From positions 1,922,001-1,986,000 of the forward strand of contig NZ_CP031056.1 of assembly GCF_003345295.1 (NCBI RefSeq): a DNA stretch of 64,000 bases, read 5' to 3'. This document shows positions 58,121-64,000 of this stretch, piece after piece. Position numbers and translations under genes: made by a program. This DNA is from Vibrio splendidus (GTDB taxonomy: Bacteria; Pseudomonadota; Gammaproteobacteria; Enterobacterales; Vibrionaceae). The notes under the pieces were generated by a model, which was not told where the DNA came from, made no database searches, and saw only the letters and a program-made list of their open reading frames with translations. How positions within the stretch are numbered: position 1 is the first letter of the stretch; each line of letters opens with the position of its first letter.

Positions 58121-59857
58121 ATGCATTACTGGAAGGCACTGGCATTTTTACGTTCTCGGGTACTCATTAACCAACCAACTCAACTTTCGCTTGCAGAAAT
58201 TGCTGAAGCTCTGGGTTGTACCAAACGTAACGCACAACTGATTATCAAAAAACTAGTAAACGAAGGCTGGATTGGTTGGAAGTCAGGTATAGGCAGAGGC
58301 AACCTACCCACACTCACTCTACTCAAAAACGTGAACCATGAGTTAGAACTGCGGATTGATGAATTACTATCGGAAAACAAGGTCGACCAAGCTTTAGAGC
58401 TTATTGAAGAGTCGCAACGCGATCAGTTTCTACTTGGTTATATCAGTCGCTATCAGAGCTTACCGACTACGCTCGATATTCTGCAAATTCCTTTCTATCG
58501 AGGCACACATAGCCTAGACCCGATTGAAGTGACACGACGCACTGAAGCACATATCACCCGATACCTGTTCAGTAACTTACTGCGTTTCAACACGCGTACT
58601 CACTCGTTTGAAGGTGACCTTGCAATCGATTGGTACCAAGTTGAAAGTCGTTGGTATTTCACTTTGCGAAAAGGCTTAGTCTTTCATGACGGTTCACCGA
58701 TTCTAGCGCAGGACGTCAAAACCCATTTCCAACGTTTGCTAGGCAACTCTCACCATAATAGCCAACAGTTTAAATGCATCTCAAAAGTCACGGTTGTAGA
58801 CCCACTTCATCTTTATTTTGATACCAAGGCCAACGCAGGGTATTTGCCATCACTGCTATCCAACTCAGCCGCGGGTATTGCAAAAAAGGTAGGAGATACG
58901 ATTCTTGGTAGTGGCAGCTTTAAATTGGTCGAACAATCGAAATGGCTTACCAGGCTGGAAGCATTCAAACATTATCATGGTCACCGCCCTTGGGTAGATG
59001 GCATAGAGATATGGAATGTGGGCGATAAAGCCAAAGACTATGAGATGCACTGCGATATTGTTCATTCGCACCCGCATTACCGACACTCCTCAATATCGTT
59101 CGAGCTTGAAGAGATGGAACAGTGGGAAAAAGGTTGTGAACACGCATTGATAAACCCACATCGCCATCCTTGGTTCGGAGAAGCAAAGCGCGTTAAATCA
59201 CTGAATGAATTACTCCGTTTACTTGGTGTCGCTAAAGATATTCCTCAGCAGAGCATCAGGTATGCCTGCGGAATGCTTGCCACTTCTGACCAGCCATCAA
59301 GCTCTAAACTTATTAACACCAGTGACCAAACAGTATTGAAAGCCGTCCAACATCTGGCTGACTCACTAACCAAACCGACCCAACCAATAAAGATTCTGAC
59401 CTACCAATTGTTTGATCACATCAAAATGGCTCGCCATTATTGTGAGCGATTGAATGAACTTGGTTTTTCTTGCGAATATCAAGTGCTCGAATTCCCAGAC
59501 TTTTGCCAACAAAGCAATCTACAAAATGCGGATATATTGATCAGTGGTGAAGTGTTTTCAGACAATCTCGACAGCAGCTGGATGGGATGGCTACAAAGTT
59601 CTATTGCCTTAGAGGTTTGTTTAACTGACGAGCAAAAACAGTGGCGTAACAAAAGCCTTGAACAGCTATGGGGTCTCAATGACTACCACCAGCGACAATC
59701 GGCCTTTCTAGAGCTTGAGGCACAATTAATAGAGTTCGGTGTTTATAGACCGATTTTCCACGTAAAACAGCAACTCAATTATGCTAAAACAGTTAATCCA
59801 GTTGAGCAGCTGGCGAATGGTTGGATCGATTTCAACCAAATCACTATGCGTCGCTGA
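58121..59857 (+). CDS. SgrR-like transcriptional regulator with solute-binding domain
   Basis: A 578-residue protein with an N-terminal winged helix (LSLAEIAEALGCTKRNAQLI at about 22-41) and, from about residue 90 on, an extracytoplasmic solute-binding (SBP_bac_5) domain used as a cytoplasmic sensor. Seen motifs are HITRYLFSNLLRFN and LRKGLVFHDGSPI. SgrR of E. coli senses sugar-phosphate stress. No signal peptide, as expected. It diverges from the MFS gene; no SgrS-like RNA could be found in the 91-base gap. Confidence 0.87.
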   Translation: MHYWKALAFLRSRVLINQPTQLSLAEIAEALGCTKRNAQLIIKKLVNEGWIGWKSGIGRGNLPTLTLLKNVNHELELRIDELLSENKVDQALELIEESQRDQFLLGYISRYQSLPTTLDILQIPFYRGTHSLDPIEVTRRTEAHITRYLFSNLLRFNTRTHSFEGDLAIDWYQVESRWYFTLRKGLVFHDGSPILAQDVKTHFQRLLGNSHHNSQQFKCISKVTVVDPLHLYFDTKANAGYLPSLLSNSAAGIAKKVGDTILGSGSFKLVEQSKWLTRLEAFKHYHGHRPWVDGIEIWNVGDKAKDYEMHCDIVHSHPHYRHSSISFELEEMEQWEKGCEHALINPHRHPWFGEAKRVKSLNELLRLLGVAKDIPQQSIRYACGMLATSDQPSSSKLINTSDQTVLKAVQHLADSLTKPTQPIKILTYQLFDHIKMARHYCERLNELGFSCEYQVLEFPDFCQQSNLQNADILISGEVFSDNLDSSWMGWLQSSIALEVCLTDEQKQWRNKSLEQLWGLNDYHQRQSAFLELEAQLIEFGVYRPIFHVKQQLNYAKTVNPVEQLANGWIDFNQITMRR

Positions 59858-59884
59858 GTAGCAATATTTCTAGATAAGAAATCA

Positions 59885-59919
59885 CCCCTTTATAGTCTGA
59901 TTAAATAAAGGGGCTTTTT
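59885..59919 (+). terminator. Intrinsic terminator after the SgrR-like gene
   Basis: CCCCTTTA and TAAAGGGG form a stem with a 13-base loop, then CTTTTTG. Confidence 0.85.
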
Positions 59920-59965
59920 GCTTCATAGCATGTCTTTCATATCAATTGAGCATACAGCGATCGAC

Positions 59966-60361
59966 TTAAATCAGTTTCGCCGCCTCAGCTTCAATTTCGA
60001 CTTTCCATCGCTCATCAAATAACCCACTAACAAACAATAATGTCGTTGGGAGACCACCAACATCGAAAGGCAAGCGTTGCTTTGCAGCTTGATACTCAGG
60101 CATATCATTTCGGTCAACTAAGTACAGCCTTACACTGATTAAATCTTCGATATCCATTTGGTTTGCCTGAAGCACGCCTCTCAAATTTTTCCAAGCTAAT
60201 ACAATTTGTTCTTCCGCACTCTCAGCAACCATACCTTGGCTATCAATCCCTAGTTGCCCGGCTATATGTAACCGCGTCGAGCCAGCAGGAATCAACGCAC
60301 ACTGGTGATAATTAGCGGCCGGAGCGGGTACTGAAGAAGGGCTCCATATCTTATTCATCAT
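59966..60361 (-). CDS. RidA (YjgF/UK114) family protein
   Basis: A 131-residue RidA-superfamily protein (IAGQLGIDSQG, LISVRLYLVDRND and a late VEIEAEAAKLI). The Arg that RidA uses for imine hydrolysis (Arg105 of the E. coli form) is not at its place, where the sequence reads LLFVSGLFDERW, so it belongs to another subgroup. Its start overlaps the stop of the preceding gene (TAATG). Function unknown. Confidence 0.85.
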   Translation of the reverse strand: MMNKIWSPSSVPAPAANYHQCALIPAGSTRLHIAGQLGIDSQGMVAESAEEQIVLAWKNLRGVLQANQMDIEDLISVRLYLVDRNDMPEYQAAKQRLPFDVGGLPTTLLFVSGLFDERWKVEIEAEAAKLI

Positions 60362-60666
60362 TACGCCTTAGAGGTCGTGACGATTTTTGACATGACGGTG
60401 ATAGTTGGCATATCCGTAAGCATCGCGCCTAAACGGTCAAAATCGCCAATATCTTTGCGCCAAGCAATGTATTCATTGAAGTGAGCGTTACTTTCCCATT
60501 CTTCGCATAGAACCAAGGCGTTTTCAGACAGATCTTTTTGGTAAAGTTCCGCAGAAAGGTTACCGTTGAAAGTTCGAGTATCTGGCAATATTTCGTTAAA
60601 AAATTCAACGATCTCTGCCGTTTTATCTTCAGTATGGCTCAAGGTGAATTGCACTAAAATAGTCAT
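60361..60666 (-). CDS. Antibiotic biosynthesis monooxygenase (ABM) family protein
   Basis: A 101-residue protein of the ABM ferredoxin-like fold (YgiN-like). It starts MTILVQFTLSHTEDK and has the strand LVLCEEWESNAHFNEYI typical of the family. It shares bases with the RidA gene (TAATG) and diverges from a LysR gene, so the three form one small unit. Substrate unknown; quinol oxidation is known for some members. Confidence 0.82.
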   Translation of the reverse strand: MTILVQFTLSHTEDKTAEIVEFFNEILPDTRTFNGNLSAELYQKDLSENALVLCEEWESNAHFNEYIAWRKDIGDFDRLGAMLTDMPTITVMSKIVTTSKA

Positions 60667-60782
60667 TATTCTCTCCGTTTTCTTATTTTGTTAAGGTACG
60701 AGGAGAAGCTTACTTGTTTGTTAAAATAGATAAATACAGTAGGATTTCAAATATCGTTCGATTTTATGAGACAATAACAACA

Positions 60783-61685
60783 ATGAAAAACGAATTACAT
60801 CGTATGCAAGTATTCGCCCAAATCGTAGATTCTGGCTCTATAACCAAAGCGGCTGATAAGCTAGAACTATCAAAATCTGTCGTTAGTCACCATTTACAAG
60901 GGCTTGAGCAATACCTTGATGTAAAACTACTCACTCGTACAACACGTCGACAATCTCTAACTGATGCTGGTCAGCGCTTGTATCAACGATGTTTGGAAAT
61001 GCGAAAATTAATGACACTTGCTGAGGAAGAAGCACGCGAGTCCTGTTCTGATTTTGCAGGCACCATCACCATCACCTCGCCACACACATTGATGACAAAT
61101 CTTATTGGACCGGCGATGTGTGAGTTCATGAAAGCCCATCCCCGTATCGAACCTCAATTATTAGCCAGCGATATGCGCCTCAATCTCATCGATAAATACA
61201 TAGATCTATCGGTCACAGTAGGCGACCTACCAGATTCAACATCTCGAGCAATAAAGCTTGGTGACCTTCAACAGGTACTGTGCTGCCACCCAGACTATCT
61301 TGCGAACACACAATTACAGTTACCCGTCACCTCAAATGATCTTTCCGAATATGATTATATTGCCAATCAATGGGAGGGTATTAATAGTCAAAGAAGTTTT
61401 GAAGTGAGCAAAGGGAAAGTGAACATCTATCAATTCAAAGCCAGCCGTACCGGGGACAGTGTTCCTACCATAAAAATGATGGCTTTATCTGGATTAGGCA
61501 TTGCTTGCTTACCAAAACAAGCTATTGAAGAAGAACTACTCAAAGGTACATTAGTGAGCCTTTTGCCGGAAGGGCAGATACTTAAAGCCCCTTTCTATAT
61601 CGTGCATAACTATGGCTTGCAAATGCCAGCCAGGATTCGAGCTTTTATTGACGACCTAAAACGACACGCTGAATCTTATTCATAA
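60783..61685 (+). CDS. LysR family regulator
   Basis: A 300-residue LysR protein with the helix-turn-helix in residues 1-60 (GSITKAADKLELSKSVVSHH) and the substrate-binding domain after about 90. I start it at 60783 because the family opens this way; in-frame residues from 60714 lack a site and lie in the divergent promoter. It probably controls the ABM-RidA operon. Bases 61686-61957 hold no gene. Confidence 0.88.
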   Translation: MKNELHRMQVFAQIVDSGSITKAADKLELSKSVVSHHLQGLEQYLDVKLLTRTTRRQSLTDAGQRLYQRCLEMRKLMTLAEEEARESCSDFAGTITITSPHTLMTNLIGPAMCEFMKAHPRIEPQLLASDMRLNLIDKYIDLSVTVGDLPDSTSRAIKLGDLQQVLCCHPDYLANTQLQLPVTSNDLSEYDYIANQWEGINSQRSFEVSKGKVNIYQFKASRTGDSVPTIKMMALSGLGIACLPKQAIEEELLKGTLVSLLPEGQILKAPFYIVHNYGLQMPARIRAFIDDLKRHAESYS

Positions 61686-61957
61686 GTGACTCACACAATC
61701 AAACGAAGAGAATTAAATATTAGAAGGCCCATTTTCTAATATTTAATTTGACCCCACAAAGAATAATGACTTTGTAAAATATAAACATTGAAGAAATAAT
61801 TTACTTTTAATTGTAATCTTGGAGATTTTATTTCTATAAAAAAGCAAAATCAGAGACAAAAAGACAAAAAATTTCTCCGACTACTTATCTATACTGTGCC
61901 ACGTCATTAAGGCGCCACAAGCCTATGATTTAAAATAATTATTAATGAGTAGTCACC

Positions 61958-62875
61958 ATGAATTCGAAGTCTCTAACTATCTTGCTTTTTGTCTCTGTTT
62001 GCTTAATTTGGGGAACCACTTGGTTCGCTATGGAAGTGGCATTGCATTCTATCCCACCTATTTTTGCCACTGCACTGCGCTTTTTCCTTGCAGCACCTCT
62101 GCTAGTAGTTTTAGCTAAAGTCTTTAATCAACCACTCTTGTTCCCAAAAGGTAAGCGTCAGTGGTTACTTATTGTGGCACTGATGTACTTCGCGATTCCG
62201 TTTACTTTGATGATCTACGGCGAGCAATACATCTCTTCTGGTTTAGCGTCGATCATCTTCGCGAACATGCCGGTCGCTGTCATGCTAATGTCTGGCTTAT
62301 TCCTAGGCCTACGATTGGCAAAGCACCAAATATTCGGTTTGATCACGGCTGTTGTGAGCCTATGTTTAATCCTTGGCAACGAAATGCAAATGGGTGGCGA
62401 TGATTACCTAATGGGTACTATTTGCCTTGGACTTGCTGTCGCCATTCACGCTGTTATGTATGTGTTGGTTCAGAAACACTGCAAGGGCATTGAAGTGCTG
62501 ACTTACAACGCATTACCGAGCTTTATTGCTTCTCTATTCTTGTTCGCTGTCTCGGCTATCGGTGAAAACGTCAATGTTGAATCGTTCACTTGGGATTCGA
62601 TTTCAGCCGTGATTTACCTAGGCTTTGTAGCGAGTGTTGGGGGCATTGTTGCTTACTTCAAGCTGGGACAGGTTTCGTCACCTTTCCAAGCTTCTATCTG
62701 CTTCCTGATTTTCCCTGTAGTTGCTCTACTGATCTCTTGCTACGTCAATGGTGAAGTACTGTCTGAACAATCATTGTTTATGATGATTCCCTTGCTTTGC
62801 GGCATCTTGCTCACCAAGGCGCCAAAGGGGATTTTCAAGCTTCGCTCTACGCTAAAAACGGCAAGCAGCAACTAA
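61958..62875 (+). CDS. EamA family transporter
   Basis: A 305-residue inner-membrane protein with ten hydrophobic segments in two EamA repeats; the opening LLFVSVCLIWGTTWFAMEVA is typical of the family. It is unrelated in detail to the EamA gene at 55760. Single gene with its own terminator. Substrate unknown. Confidence 0.87.
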   Translation: MNSKSLTILLFVSVCLIWGTTWFAMEVALHSIPPIFATALRFFLAAPLLVVLAKVFNQPLLFPKGKRQWLLIVALMYFAIPFTLMIYGEQYISSGLASIIFANMPVAVMLMSGLFLGLRLAKHQIFGLITAVVSLCLILGNEMQMGGDDYLMGTICLGLAVAIHAVMYVLVQKHCKGIEVLTYNALPSFIASLFLFAVSAIGENVNVESFTWDSISAVIYLGFVASVGGIVAYFKLGQVSSPFQASICFLIFPVVALLISCYVNGEVLSEQSLFMMIPLLCGILLTKAPKGIFKLRSTLKTASSN

Positions 62876-62892
62876 GCTCTATGCTAATTCAT

Positions 62893-62925
62893 CCAAGAAG
62901 CTCGCAATGAGCTTCTTGGGTTTTA
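62893..62925 (+). terminator. Intrinsic terminator after the EamA gene
   Basis: CCAAGAAGCTC and GAGCTTCTTGG form a perfect 11-bp stem, then GTTTTATT. Confidence 0.9.
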
Positions 62926-63014
62926 TTGAGTTACTCGAATCGGAGCTCCTACCTCACTCCCCTTCGCATACACTCCAACTGGTCTCACCGCGATCACAGT
63001 TTAACGACTCATAA

Positions 63015-63042
63015 TTAATAGTTAATAGTTAATAGTTAATAA
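63015..63042 (+). repeat. Four tandem 7-bp repeats (TTAATAG)
   Basis: TTAATAG occurs three times, with a fourth TTAATAA, in the region before the AraC gene. Change in copy number would alter spacing there. Confidence 0.8.
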
Positions 63043-63150
63043 CACGCCAAACGAATGACTTAAAAGTTACTATCAACTACATTAGAAACAACTAGAATCG
63101 TCGACCATTGTCTTAGCCTACACAACATCAGTATTCAGAAAAGGAACGTC

Positions 63151-63996
63151 ATGAGAGCACCCATTAAACACGTTCGACTCATCAAAGGTCAGCCTTGCCG
63201 TGCCACTGAGCTGTCTAAAAACGATGACGACGCGTTTCTTGAACCACACAGGCATGAATATTGGGAGTTGGTATGGTGCGTGGATAACCTAGGCAGTCAG
63301 AGTATTGATTTCATTGACTATGACAACAAAGTCGGCCGTATTTTTACCATTGCTCCCGGTCAGGTGCACCGCTCAGAGTTGGTGGGAGAAAATGCTCGTT
63401 TACTGGTATTTACCCCAGGTTTTGTCAAAACCAATCATCGCAACACACAATTGGTCGACACTGTTTTTGCCATGCATCAAAGTCGCCCTCCCTATTTGGA
63501 TTGCAGTGAGGAAGGCAACCGCTACCTGCTGCCTATTTTCACCATGATCAAAGAAGAGTGTGAGCGAGTGGATAGCGACTGGGATTTGGTAGAATCACTC
63601 ATGAATAGCTTTTTGCGCTACATATTACGCTTTGCCACCCAATCCTCATTGAAAGGTGAAGTGCGCGACAGCCGAGTAAACAAGGTTACTGATTTGATTG
63701 AGCAACATTACGCCACGCACAAACATTGCGAGTTTTATGCGCAAGCGCTGTCGATAACTAACAAGCGCATCAACGAAATCGTCAAAGCAGAACGAGGTAA
63801 AACGGTCACGCAACTAATCCACGACCGAACCATCTTAGAAGCGAACCGAGAATTGATCTTTTCGACCAAGACAATTAAAACCATCGCTTTTGAACTCGGC
63901 TTCGAAGACCCTGCCTATTTCAGTCGTTTTTATCGCGGCCAAATGAACGAGTCACCCGCAGAGTTTCGAGCTCGATGTGCAGATAGTGCAACATAA
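63151..63996 (+). CDS. AraC family regulator
   Basis: A 281-residue AraC/XylS protein. The N-terminal cupin part (about 15-90) has HRHEYWELVWC, and the C-terminal part has two helix-turn-helix motifs (ITNKRINEIVKAERGKTV and the IKTIAFELGFEDPAYFSRFY box). AAAGGAACG precedes the ATG. The gene is complete and ends 5 bases before the window edge. Its targets are not visible. Confidence 0.9.
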   Translation: MRAPIKHVRLIKGQPCRATELSKNDDDAFLEPHRHEYWELVWCVDNLGSQSIDFIDYDNKVGRIFTIAPGQVHRSELVGENARLLVFTPGFVKTNHRNTQLVDTVFAMHQSRPPYLDCSEEGNRYLLPIFTMIKEECERVDSDWDLVESLMNSFLRYILRFATQSSLKGEVRDSRVNKVTDLIEQHYATHKHCEFYAQALSITNKRINEIVKAERGKTVTQLIHDRTILEANRELIFSTKTIKTIAFELGFEDPAYFSRFYRGQMNESPAEFRARCADSAT

Positions 63997-64000
63997 TACG

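Overview
The window looks like part of a Vibrio chromosome, most likely of the Splendidus type. This rests on the gene families present (DUF2860 outer-membrane protein, MSHA-type pilin, MipA/OmpV, VCR-like integron attC sites, SgrR and PuuD forms) and not on any database search. No rRNA, tRNA, transposase, integrase or CRISPR array was seen.

Layout. (1) 1-6.8 kb: xdhA (5' end outside the window), xdhB, xdhC and guaD, then an AEC transporter. (2) 6.8-9.4 kb: a MerR gene with its target, a membrane protein and a ParE/YefM toxin-antitoxin pair. (3) 9.4-28.9 kb: an accessory region of secreted, outer-membrane and unknown genes. It holds two short paralogous TetR regulators, a decayed third copy, about ten copies of a 27-bp palindrome in two sequence classes, a CsrA paralog, an OMPLA-like phospholipase, and an integron cassette array (about 21.8-25.6 kb) without an integrase. 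(4) 29.0-39.2 kb: the urate-to-glyoxylate pathway. puuE-uraD-alc-allA-puuD lie on the minus strand; uraH, two NCS2 permeases and 8-oxoguanine deaminase lie on the plus strand. (5) 39.3-43.8 kb: an AT-rich stretch and two secreted proteins that look like a two-component alpha-helical pore-forming toxin. (6) 44-54.2 kb: a lipoprotein amidohydrolase, a RutR-like TetR, and the glyoxylate assimilation genes (glycerate kinase, glxR, hyi, gcl, malate synthase, glcG). (7) 54.3-64 kb: ordinary small transport and regulator units (DoxX, MarR/EamA, MFS/SgrR, RidA/ABM/LysR, EamA, AraC).

How it works together. Guanine is deaminated to xanthine (GuaD) and oxidised to urate (XdhAB, matured by XdhC). 8-Oxoguanine reaches urate directly. 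Urate then passes through PuuD, UraH, UraD, PuuE, Alc and AllA to glyoxylate and urea. Glyoxylate enters metabolism through Gcl/Hyi/GlxR/glycerate kinase or malate synthase. A shared TTGTATACAA palindrome upstream of puuE, gcl and aceB suggests one regulator, not encoded here, for the catabolic block. No urease genes are in the window.

Most promising undescribed material: the TetR/27-bp palindrome network of 9.5-28.3 kb with its class switch between the two paralogs; the XaxA-like toxin with an unusual 798-residue partner; and a pair of homologous structured RNAs that bracket the second TetR locus.
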